A stretch of 64,000 nucleotides of DNA from Ceratorhiza oryzae-sativae (lineage: Eukaryota > Basidiomycota > Agaricomycetes > Cantharellales > Ceratobasidiaceae). This document shows positions 1 through 9,690 of this stretch, one piece after another. A program made the translations under genes and the position numbers. Numbering within the stretch: position 1 is the first letter of the stretch; the number at the start of each line of letters is the position of its first letter. The stretch covers positions 434,001 to 498,000 of the forward strand of contig JARWMV010000001.1 in NCBI GenBank assembly GCA_030998015.1, written 5' to 3'. The notes under the pieces are model-generated. The model had not been told where the DNA came from. It saw only the letters and a list, made by a program, of their open reading frames with translations, and ran no database searches.

Positions 1-511
1 AAAAGAGGGTACTGCTATACTTGGGGTATGCCCTAGCCCAGTATAGGATAAGAGAGTAAAGACAGGGTGTGGATCAAAGGCATTGATGCATCTGAGACCT
101 GCTATTGGCTTGTAGATCATATTATCATAGTATATACATGTAATGAATGGAGGCTACATCTCAGTGAGTCATAAAGTGAGTTGGAGGAGCTTCTGGATCA
201 ATTTGGAAGGCTCTCCTGACTCACTGGAGTCATTAGATCTTGATTGATGGTCCAGTAAAATTCTAATGATCTTCAAGCAGCAGATACTGCCAAAGATTAG
301 CTATTGATAGAGCATAAGATTGTTTTGATAGTGTAAGCAGTTGCTGAGATATGGGTGGTGCAATGTTGTAATCAATACCTCCTGATAAGAGGAAATATTG
401 CAACCTCTGTATCTCTCTGAGATCTCATTGTAAAAACTTAATAAAATATGTGTTGGAGATAAGGATGTGATGCTGATATTCTGGCATTCTGGCATCAAGG
501 GTAACTCAATT
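1..511 (+). repeat. Left arm of perfect inverted repeat
   Basis: Bases 1-511 are the reverse complement of 540-1050: base 1 pairs with 1050 and 511 with 540, with no mismatch in the stretches compared. A 28-base loop (512-539) separates the arms. Because the repeat begins at the first base given, its true outer end is unknown. Each arm carries the same 65-codon open frame, which has no recognisable domain and is probably not a gene. Confidence 0.95.
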
Positions 512-539
512 GCATCAGCTTATAAATCAGTGCTTCTGT

Positions 540-1050
540 AATTGAGTTACCCTTGATGCCAGAATGCCAGAATATCAGCATCACATCCTTATCTCCAACA
601 CATATTTTATTAAGTTTTTACAATGAGATCTCAGAGAGATACAGAGGTTGCAATATTTCCTCTTATCAGGAGGTATTGATTACAACATTGCACCACCCAT
701 ATCTCAGCAACTGCTTACACTATCAAAACAATCTTATGCTCTATCAATAGCTAATCTTTTGCAGTATCTGCTGCTTGAAGATCATTAGAATTTTACTGGA
801 CCATCAATCAAGATCTAATGACTCCAGTGAGTCAGGAGAGCCTTCCAAATTGATCCAGAAGCTCCTCCAACTCACTTTATGACTCACTGAGATGTAGCCT
901 CCATTCATTACATGTATATACTATGATAATATGATCTACAAGCCAATAGCAGGTCTCAGATGCATCAATGCCTTTGATCCACACCCTGTCTTTACTCTCT
1001 TATCCTATACTGGGCTAGGGCATACCCCAAGTATAGCAGTACCCTCTTTT
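540..1050 (-). repeat. Right arm of perfect inverted repeat
   Basis: This is the mirror copy of bases 1-511. The arms appear identical, so they are either very young, kept alike by gene conversion, or a fold-back artefact of library preparation or assembly. Base 1051 onward has no counterpart in the window because the left arm begins at base 1. Confidence 0.95.
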
Positions 1051-1821
1051 GATGATCACACTGGCATGCATGTATCTATTTGGCTCTGGAATGCCCTCCT
1101 CAGGGTATAAAGGACCTCCTCTGAGACCCTTCCAGACCACCCCCTCCTCTTACTCAACCTAGACTGGTTATTGGTTTCTTTCCTCTTTCTATTTCTCTTG
1201 TCTGTGTGTGATTTTTTATATAACTAGTACTGAGGAATAAAGTACCATATTAGTTATATACTGTCTGAGTCATTGTATCTTATATACAGAGATATATAAG
1301 GATACAATATTGCCTGATTGAGTGTGACATTAAGTACCAGCTATTAGAGGAAATCTAAGTACCTGTAGCTGAGGAAGTACATGCATTAGGCAGCCCTCCA
1401 TCCATCCTATAAGCTATTGCTTAAGTCTAGTTTTAAGATTAGTATCAGTTAGTCCAAGTGACTAGGGCTGAACTACATTTAATATATCTAAGGGAACCTG
1501 ACCATAGTAGTCTTGCTCTTTATACCTATAAATTAGTCAGTTTACACTGTGAAAGATTAAGACTACCTTGAGTGTTACTTGATTGCATTGCAACTACTTT
1601 GAGCCTTCTTACTCTAGTCTAAGAAGTATTGAGTATGATTAGTGTATACTAACATATCTACATTTGCTTAAGCTCTAGATATTCAAGTGTACCCTGACCC
1701 ATAACACACAGCAAAGAACATCCTGGACCTGTTTGTAAAGACAACACTCAGCAAGAATGCACCTGATGGACTGGATGTGGGCTTCACTGCACAGACATGG
1801 TGGGTCCACATTTGGTAAAAA
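1051..1821. mobile_element. Possible LTR/retroelement fragment
   Basis: No gene is visible. The AT-rich stretch contains a TATA-like box (GGTATAAAGG near 1098), a pyrimidine-rich tract (about 1140-1200) and an AATAAA-type signal (near 1235). That order is common in fungal LTRs. No second copy, TG...CA ends or primer-binding site was found, so the LTR reading is weak. The setting between an inverted repeat and a LINE-like fragment supports a repeat origin. Confidence 0.25.
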
Positions 1822-2433
1822 TCAATTGTAGTATTCACTGACAAAACTGTGACCAAGCAAGATTTGATTCAGGCAGGTATGAACTGAACATGTGGCACCA
1901 ATTCTAGGGCCAGCATGCAGGGTGAGGGATGGTAACCTTAGGATGGTGAGTTTGATGTGCTCAGAATGGTGTCCACAGAGCCAAAGGCAGCCCCAGTCCT
2001 TGACTGCCAGATGCTTTGACCTAGCCCAGGCCCAAGTGATAGTATGATGGAAGATTGGAGTAGGTGGAATGACACCTCCCTGGACAGTGAGTTTGTCTGT
2101 GTGTTCATTTCCTGCTATGCCAGAGTGACCCTTGACCCAAAATATTTCAACTTTAGAGTCTGGGTGTTTAGTAAGGAAATTGTTGACTGCCTTGCAAAAA
2201 ATGATAGATGTGCCTTGAGCAGCATGGCAAGACAGTGATAATATGGTTTGGGCAGCTCCAATGTTATCTGTAACAAACACAAGAGCTGGCAGATGTGACA
2301 ACATTGAGAGGTTGTTCACACCATGGGCAGCAACTGCAAGGGCCTCACATGACTCAGTCAATAAGTCTACACATATATCTGAATAAATGGGACTTGTCCA
2401 AAACAGAAGAAAAATAGAGATAAAATAAATCAT
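1822..2433 (-). pseudogene. LINE-like element fragment, RNase H domain
   Basis: The 203-residue frame resembles the RNase H domain found at the C-terminus of fungal non-LTR (Tad-like) retroelement polyproteins. It shows the carboxylate strand [10 protein letters not shown] (around residue 53) and the diagnostic late motif [15 protein letters not shown] (around residue 98), which carries the conserved His, Asn, Glu and Asp of this fold. No reverse transcriptase or endonuclease domain is visible upstream on this strand within 400 bases, so it is a truncated remnant. The encoded start is probably not a true protein start. Its placement next to the broken CSTF2 gene suggests that retroelement insertion removed the front of that gene. 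Confidence 0.7.
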
Positions 2434-2812
2434 GCAAAATCAGGATAAATTTGTGCTCATGGTCTAGGTCATGACAGTGTATTTCAACAGCTTTACTGGG
2501 CAACTCTGGGCAAAGCCAACCTCTTGTTGCATGAGTTACTGCAGCTCATGTAATCATTCTTCTACAAGAACATTTTTTTCTGGTTGAGTCACCTTTTTGT
2601 CACAGCCCATTTATTTTGCATAAAACTGGAGCATCAACTCTAACCAAACATTGTCAATCAGTCAAGGAGTGCTGAGCATAGCCACCATGCCACATCTCAT
2701 GATCCTGACCACCACATTCATCAATAATGGAAGAAGATAAACTCTTAGACTTGCTCACAAACGTTAAAGTAAATGGAAGTGATACACATAAGATATTGAT
2801 TACCTCAAACTT
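2434..2812. other. Repeat-flanking DNA, no gene seen
   Basis: The base composition is AT-rich like the element to the left. No conserved reading frame was recognised on either strand. It lies where the first exons of CSTF2 would be expected. The last bases (about 2790-2812) could be the 3' end of a CSTF2 intron, because a TTAG acceptor directly precedes the first recognisable codons. Confidence 0.4.
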
Positions 2813-3654
2813 CATCCCCTTAGAACATGGTTAAATCTGACCCAGCTCAAGCTCGAACGGCGTTGACAGGCCATCCAAATCTAGCGTACGCGCTGATGAA
2901 GGAAATGGTCATCCTGGACGTGATTGATGCTGATATTCTTACGGTATGCCAACTATCTTTCATAGCATTAAGGTGTGTTCGATTGACGGAGCTCCATTTG
3001 GAAGCGCACCCTTCAAGCCGCGACAGGCGTTCAGCCCACACCCGCAGCGCTCGCTCCTACTCACACCTATGCGCCGCCACCTCAAAATCCAACACCAACG
3101 TACCCCCCATCTGTCCCAACATACCCTTCAACCTCTGCCCCTCCTTACCCGCCAACCTCTGCCCCCACATACCCTCCCCCGTCGACCCAAACCTATCCTC
3201 CGCCAAACCAAGCATACCCACCGCCAGCACATGCCTACCCTCCACCACCCACTCAGGCATACAACCCCCCACCCCCTCAGCCTCCCGGCGTCCCACCACA
3301 CGTTTACCAACAACAGCAACAGCGCCAGCAACCCACGCCTCCCAGGCAGCTTACCCATCCCGTGCTCCTCCGCCAGCACCTCAACAACCTCCACAGGCGT
3401 CCATGGGTCTCGCACCAGAACAACAGGTTCGTGTTTTTTTTTTTTCTTGCTTTGTTCGTTGGGTCGTTCGGGAGTTTTGACGCGTGCGATCGGTAGGAGA
3501 CGATCCGCCGGCTCGCGATGCTCACGCCCGAGCAAATAGCGGCCTTGCCACCAGCGGACAGAGCCGCGTTGCTCGAACTGGTATGTGCTATTCTTCACGT
3601 CACATCATTAGGGTATTGATGTTTGCGCAGAGGCGACAACTTGGGCTCTCATAG
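2813..3654 (+). pseudogene. CSTF2: CSTF2 (cleavage stimulation factor 64K), 5'-truncated
   Basis: CSTF2/Rna15 binds GU-rich RNA downstream of poly(A) sites and joins the 3'-end cleavage complex. Visible are the second half of the hinge domain (VKSDPAQARTALTGHPNLAY), a Pro/Tyr-rich linker with repeated YPPP units (about 3040-3340), and the C-terminal helical domain LTPEQIAALPPADRAALLEL. That is followed by a short last exon ending RRQLGLS and a stop at 3652-3654. Introns lie near 2943-2972, 3426-3516 and 3580-3630. The N-terminal RRM and the first half of the hinge are missing; upstream DNA is retroelement-like. The frame also slips by one base near 3341 (CCTCCC, where CCCC would keep the frame). 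ATG at 2827 opens the current frame, but the family aligns to a spliced acceptor at about 2817. Possibly the remnant of an insertion; an intact copy should exist elsewhere. Confidence 0.75.
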
Positions 3655-4048
3655 ACGATCTCGCTCGTGCCAAAATAATTTGTTGCCGTATTTTGTACTC
3701 TGGTTTTAATGATGCCCCGAAATTACAACTTGTTCCAGTTGAATGACATGGCTTGAGCCGATTCGTGGTTGCATTCGACACGCGCTTCTTGCCAGCGGCA
3801 CTGGAGGACAAAAGTGCATGGCGACGTACAGCTTCGCGCCATCTGTTCCCGGTATTTTACTGACCCAACGAGTAATCAAAGATGTAAACAAAACCCGAAT
3901 GGGCATCAATTTTAACTCCATCATCCACTATCTACACCAGAAATTCACTCTTTCCAACAACTACAACGCAAATAAAATAGCCGGCCAAGAACAAAGAAAG
4001 ACAAAACACCCCTATCCTGTCCGTTCAACTACTTCAACCCAACCCCGT
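3655..4048. other. Convergent intergenic region
   Basis: This 394-base gap lies between the 3' ends of CSTF2 (plus) and calnexin (minus). No conserved reading frame was seen. It presumably holds the two 3' UTRs. Confidence 0.5.
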
Positions 4049-5944
4049 TTACTTGGACGCAGCTGCAGTCGCGCGCTTCCTCAGGTCACCCTGCTGCTTG
4101 TCCTTTTCAGCACCTGTGGGTGCCGCGGAAGTATCAGCAGCCGCAGCAGCCTGAGCGGCAACCGCCTTCTTGACGTTCTTGTCCACCGGTTTGACGTCGG
4201 GCTTCTTGACACCGCTCCCACCAATGACGCCGAATAGTGCACCCAGGCTTCCGAGGAACGTAAGGAGTACAGCCAAGAGGACGGCACCAGTCTCGGGCTG
4301 AGCCTTGAAGGCAGCGACGGGATCGGATTTGGCGGCGTCGACGAAAGCAAGGGCCTTTTGGCGCAAGAACTCGACAGGCTTCTCAGTGAACGATGGTGCC
4401 TCGCTGCTCTCCGTCTCCTCAACCTTGGGCTTCTCCTCGTCGGCAATAGCCTTCTCAATCTTTTGCTTGATGACGAAGCTCTCCTCGGCGAGCTTCTTAG
4501 CATCCTCAGGAGAGGTACCAACGTAAATGTTGTCGAAGAGAATGTCCTCGGTCATCGTCCAGATTTCAATACCGACACCACCCTAGTCGCTCAACTTAGC
4601 ACACACGTTTAGAGGGCAAGTAAAAACACTTACAATGGTGTTGAGGTTGGCTGGGTGGAGGTCCTCAAAGTAGTTGGGGTTGGGAATCTTTCTTGGAGCC
4701 CAGATACCCTTATAGGCCGGGTTATCGATCAACGGGGCTGACCACTTGCCCTTGTAGGCCGGGTTGGCCTTCATCGGGCGCACCCAAGTACCGCAGCCAG
4801 GTCCCTCGCTACACTTGGGATTTGGCACAGTGGGCGCAATCCAGTCGCCGTCCTCCTCATCGTCCCACTCCTCGGGCTTCTCCGCATCTGGGTCAGGGAT
4901 GCTGAGAGGCTCCTCGTCGAGCCAGCCTTCCGGCTTGGTCGCCTCCTCATCGGGAATCTCGCGAGGTGCATCCTCATCCCAGTCCTCGGGCTTGGAGGCA
5001 GCGGGTCGGGGATCTTGGCATCGTCAACCCAATCTTCAGGCTTCTTGTCCTCTGGGTCGTCAATTTCTTTCTCGGGGTTGACTGGAGGCTCAAAGTTCTC
5101 GAGGAGGTTGCCCTTGGTGTTGGACTCGTTGTTGATGAGGATCTCGAACGTGTTGTCAGGGCTGCGGCGCTTGTGAGATGACGTCACAGGCACAAAGATA
5201 GAGAAACCTACTTGACGATGAGAGTGTAGAGGTTGGTGTTCTCGCCAGTGGTGGGAGAAGGTGCCGATTTGAGGTGCTTCTCTTCCCACTCTTTGGTGAT
5301 CGGGTTCTGGTGCCTGAAGATAAAGTGGACCTGAAATGATGCAAATGAGCGCCACGTCTGGCTACTCGCACGTGCCGAAACACACCTTGGATCCCGGGCA
5401 GGTCAAGTCCTGGCCGAACATGACGACCCAGGGAGTCTTGTCAGAGAATTCCTTGCCGTTGTCGGCATATCCTTGCTCGAGGAGCTTGAGATAACCACCG
5501 CCGCAGTTGCCGCCCTTTTGGAACTTGGCCTCGTACTGGACAACAAATGGCTTGCCAGAGGGGTTGAGCGGGGTCGAGAGAGGGGCGGAGATGGCGTGGT
5601 GAGCAGCCTTAGACTTGGCGACGAGGCCCTTGTCGCCAATGATCGCGCCGCGCACAGACGGCTCCTCGACCTCCCACTTGCCGACGTAGGACCAAGTCTC
5701 GCCTCCGACAGGCGTCTTCTTGGTCGCAGAGCTGACAGTCCAGCGCTCCTCCCAACCGTCAGTAAACTGCTCGACAAACGGGCCCTTGACGGTCGTTGGC
5801 TGGACGAACGCGTCATAGGATGAGCGACGCGTCTCCCTCGATGCACACGAACAGACATACCGTGAACGTGGGCTTGTCGACCTCGGCGGCGACACCCGCA
5901 GCAGCGGCAAACGCGACAAGAGAGGCTCCGGCAACAGCGCGCAT
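4049..5944 (-). CDS. CNX1: Calnexin, ER lectin chaperone
   Basis: Calnexin holds monoglucosylated glycoproteins in the ER during folding. The start [20 protein letters not shown] is a signal peptide. The lectin domain follows ([44 protein letters not shown]). Next is the P-domain with repeats of the types IPDPxAxKPEDWDE and [17 protein letters not shown]. Near the C-terminus are one membrane segment ([20 protein letters not shown]) and a Lys/Ala-rich cytosolic tail. Introns include 5800-5860, about 5336-5387, about 5168-5209 and about 4584-4633. Within the P-domain the frame shifts by one base near 5001-5010; adding one C (GACCC to GACCCC in the sense strand) joins both halves. The gene is divergent from the thioredoxin gene, with 139 bases between start codons. 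Confidence 0.93.
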
Positions 5945-6083
5945 GGTGGTGGTGGTGAAGAGTGAAGTGGATGCGTTCCCAAAGTGGCTCGGCGCCTTTA
6001 TGAATGTGATGCCACGTCAGAATCCTACGTGGACATTCCGGCCAGCTAAGCTGCTGACTCAGCACCGGATTCTCTGTCTTTCC

Positions 6084-6605
6084 ATGCCACTCATCCACTC
6101 CGCCACGCCCGGCCTCATCGCCTCTCTCGGCGGCAATGCGCCCCCCACCAGGCCATTTTTGATATTCTACTCGGACATCGTCGATGGCCAGATGTGGTGT
6201 CCCGTAAGCCCGACCGACTATATGCGTTTGTCAATTCACCCCTCCTGCAGGACTGCCGCAACGTCGAGCAAGTCGTCAAACGTGCGTTTGACAAGGACGA
6301 TGGTCCGACCGGTATCATTCGCTGGGTAGGAAACCGCCCCGAGTACGTGCATCTCTGACATCAACAACTCCTTCTCACCCCCTGCCGATCCCCCAGCTGG
6401 AAGTCGCCCTCTAACGTCTACAGGCGCGATTACGGTATCAGCTCGGTACCCACCATCATCCGTTTGAAGGATGTGAGTCATTTGTTACGTTGGCGTCCCT
6501 GGATGCGTGCGATTAGTGATGTATACACAGGGCAAGGAGGACGCGCGTCTCGTTGATCGCGAGATTCTCGATTCGGCCAAGCTCAAGGAGTTCTTAGAGG
6601 GTTGA
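6084..6605 (+). CDS. TXNDC17-like thioredoxin (DUF953)
   Basis: A small cytosolic thioredoxin-fold protein of about 120 residues in four exons. The active site is WCPDCR, the WCxxC motif typical of TXNDC17/TRP14 reductases, reached across an intron (about 6208-6251). Other family marks are the strand FLIFYSDIVDG before it and the cis-Pro region GISSVPTIIRLKDGKE near the end. All three introns (about 6208, 6342, 6474) have GT-AG ends and keep frame. The start at 6084 gives a normal N-terminus for the family. It shares a short divergent promoter region with calnexin. It probably reduces small disulfides with NADPH via thioredoxin reductase, by family inference. Confidence 0.85.
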
Positions 6606-7283
6606 GTGCCTCTGCAAGTGTATAGAATCAGGTCGAAAGTGTGAATGAATGAAATTAAAAAATGTCGAGGCAATTCGGATGAGGCACATGTTGTCAATAA
6701 CGGACCGTCAATCGTGGCCACGTTGGGATTCTATAATTATGCGGGCTCTCGTCTGTTCGCGTATCTGGACTGGAACTCTGTGAGGTATTTCCGGGAGCTG
6801 GAAATCGAACCAAAGACAAATCATCTGTAATCTCGTCAACGTGTCACGATGTTCAACTTCTATTATTTCATGTGGGCGTCATCAATTACAGCCTTCTGGA
6901 TTCTGGCATTCTCTAGACCACCAGGCGGGCCGAAATACGAACACATCTGCAAATGCGAAACTCGACCCATCTACGGGTTGATCAATCTTGTGCTGAGAGT
7001 ATCCCATCAAACTAATATGATCCGAAAGACCAACTGGCCCAGAATACCCAATTTTTCTTGAATTTACAAATTGTTCGAGTCGACTATTTGCGTCAGACAC
7101 GAGTATATAGATAAGAGATGGGAAAGGGGTCAGGGGTGCAAACCAATGCAAACAACCACGCGATTATTATATGCTTCATCCAAGATTTTTCTCACATCCA
7201 AAAGGATTGAATGGATCCCTGTGGACGCAGCAATTTTGAAAATACGCGAGGGTCACAATGGTTTATGGTGATAACAAGCAAAT
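6606..7283. other. Intergenic region, nothing recognised
   Basis: The stretch lies between the thioredoxin stop and the 3' end of the minus-strand MYND gene. Open frames here are short, without domain features, and overlap on both strands. No RNA gene was recognised. Confidence 0.5.
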
Positions 7284-9274
7284 CTACAAATCTAAATCAC
7301 GCAGGATTTGATCAAGTACATAGTCCATGGTCTCATCAGCGGAGAATTTGATTTTAACTAGATTGTCGTAGATCCTTGTTGAGATTTCAGTTGAAAGTCA
7401 CAAGACGCATGGCGTGCCCATTGCCTAAGGAGAAAATACGAATAAGCCAAGCACGGCAACGTGACCCAGGTGCGCTTACAACTTGTGGCATACACAGCGA
7501 CCACCGGCCGCCGGCGGGCAGTTTATGCACTTGAATTCTACCCCAGCAACTAGTGTGGGCCATGGACACCTGGCGTATGGGCACACGGTCGCCTGGGCCT
7601 TCGGTTGAGCCGCGAGAAGAGAGACCCCGGTCCCCATCCAAACACGCATCGATTCTTGGGAGTATTTATGAACGAGTGTGCCCTGGTTGGATATGAAACA
7701 TTCCTCCTGGAGGTGACACGCCGCTTTAACCCAGTCCGGGTAAGCTTTTTTGAACATCTGAGAGGTCGACTGGCAACTGCTACCCAGAGTTTTGCCGAAT
7801 TCAACAAGCTGGAGGCGTAAGCCCTCGTAGAACTCGCCTAGGTTCTCTGCCCGTTAATACGTCAGCATTTATCGCACTTAAACCCCCAGAAAACACTCAC
7901 TCTTGTCCTTTTGTGTATATACTATATTGTTGGACATTAGAGGAAGAAGCAAGAATCTAGCGATAAGGGCAAATATATCACTCTGGCGAAGGATTTCGAG
8001 TAGGGTATCTTTGTTTCTTTGAGTCAAAAGTGGCTCCTCTAAGATGATCCTGGAGGCAAGAACGAACCCGATCAGCTTTACCAAGGGGCCAATAGGAACG
8101 CTTACCCTGTGAACGCTACGAGTTGACCACCAAAATCTACCAGGTCGCAAATTCGATCTGCGGTCAAACACTGGTCGTCTTTGGACGGATCGAGAATGCT
8201 CCACAACCCGACGTAAGAGACTTGAAAGAATTTCAGCATCAAGTCGGGTATATTAGGATGAATAAATCCGTGAGCCCATTCAAAAAGATGAAAGTACAGC
8301 TTCAAGTCGGGTGGTCCACTTGAGAGTCTCTTGTTGTAGCATAACACTGCCGTCATAGCATCAGAAACCGCGTCGACATTCATCTCAGGGCTATTCGTGA
8401 TTTTGGGGAATAGCTCATCTGCCCCAAACATAGCAGCGATGTTGCGCATGGTATACACGATAATTGTAGCCAGCCGATCTTCGTCCCGATTCTTCGGTGC
8501 CACGGCCATAAAACGGCATGTAACATCGAGAAGCCTGGGTCCAAGTATCCCGGGGCTAAAGTGAGTCAGTATCAGCGGACTGTGTGTTTCACTTAGATGA
8601 GGCTCTTACTTTAGAACGCTTCCTAAAGCTCGTATGTTGGCCCAAATCGCGTATAATAAGACCGAGAACCCCTTCCAATCATCTGGGTGTGTAAAGCGAT
8701 TGGTCAAGAGATGGAAGCGCTCTCGATAAAATACATCAAGCAGCATGCCGGCGTCCTCCGGCATGAGCCAAGATACGGTCATCCTCTGGAGGATCCCGGT
8801 GGATTGTGCCCGATCTTCTGTCAACTGTACTTGTTCACATAGAATCGAAAGGACATGGTCCGTAATTTTGATGCTAGGATCCATAGGCGATAGTGTCGTA
8901 AGAGAGAAAAGGTTAGCCCGGGACATTTTTATACTGACTTGGACAGCCAAGGTCATTAATTTAACGCAAAGAACGCCCTTTTCTCCTTCTAGGATCTTGT
9001 ACCCATCGCATGTCAGTCGGGCTTCAAAATAATATATCAACACTATACTCACCCCTGATTCGCGACTGAGTTCTTTGAATATCTTTGCACACGCAATTAA
9101 GATGTCTGGGTTTCCCAGAGACATCCAATCCTCAGAGCTATTTGCATTGTCAACGATGACGCGAAGGACATCGACCGAGACAGGCGCGCCAGATAGAAGA
9201 GCGCCAATTGCGTCCGTCGTTTCACTGTTACAAAGGGAGCAAGTTCGACGCGTTTTATCATGCGAGTGCATCAT
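7284..9274 (-). CDS. Hypothetical protein with C-terminal MYND-type zinc finger
   Basis: A multi-exon gene starts MMHSHDKTRRTCSLCNSETT at 9274. The long central part is helical and has no named domain. Exons join through introns near 8580-8630, 8050-8105 and 7855-7912. The C-terminus reads CPYARCPWPTLVAGVEFKC, then CINCPPAAGGRCVCHK. After an intron (7427-7480) comes LQWARHASCDF. That Cys/His spacing matches a MYND finger, which usually mediates protein contacts. After CDF the frame seems to lose one base (near 7390): the next good frame runs ISTRIYDNLVKIKFSADET to a stop at 7284. Without the correction the protein stops at 7358. The pattern resembles a family expanded in Agaricomycetes; no function can be assigned. 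Confidence 0.6.
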
Positions 9275-9690
9275 ATTTTTGGATAGAGGGTAGGCAATGT
9301 CGGATCAAAGCCTGAAGCGAATTGAACCACCAGCCTAGGGATCAGCATGGTAGACGAAGATCCGGTAGTTCACGGTGGCTCCGTGCGGTGCCGAAGTGGT
9401 ACGGTGCTGGAATATTCCAGAGGCCATTTGAAATTAACCTACCGTACCGCGAACCGTGCGGTTATACCGGGCCAAGCCGCGGTGCTGACTCATATAAGCG
9501 CTGGCGCACATTATTTGTGGATAGCTAAAACCCGAGGGCAAGTACGTCGGCCTTGAGTTCAGTAAGCGAATCTACAGAATTCTGGGACATTCGTACAGCC
9601 GCGTTGGCCTCTCTCGGTGTATATAAGGCGTGTAATTGCAGATGGAATCAGCTCCTAACTACCCCTATTACTTGCACGATTGAGCTTTCA
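9275..9690. other. Intergenic region before the hAT element
   Basis: This holds the 5' flank of the MYND gene and the start of the hAT-derived sequence. GGT/ACC-rich stretches (about 9370-9480) are present. They recall the subterminal repeats of hAT elements, but no matching inverted terminus could be shown. Confidence 0.35.

Noticed and set aside
301..750. Identical 65-codon frames on opposite strands in the inverted repeat
   Set aside because: They are identical because the arms are mirror copies. The sequence has no domain or signal, and frames of this length are expected by chance in AT-rich DNA.
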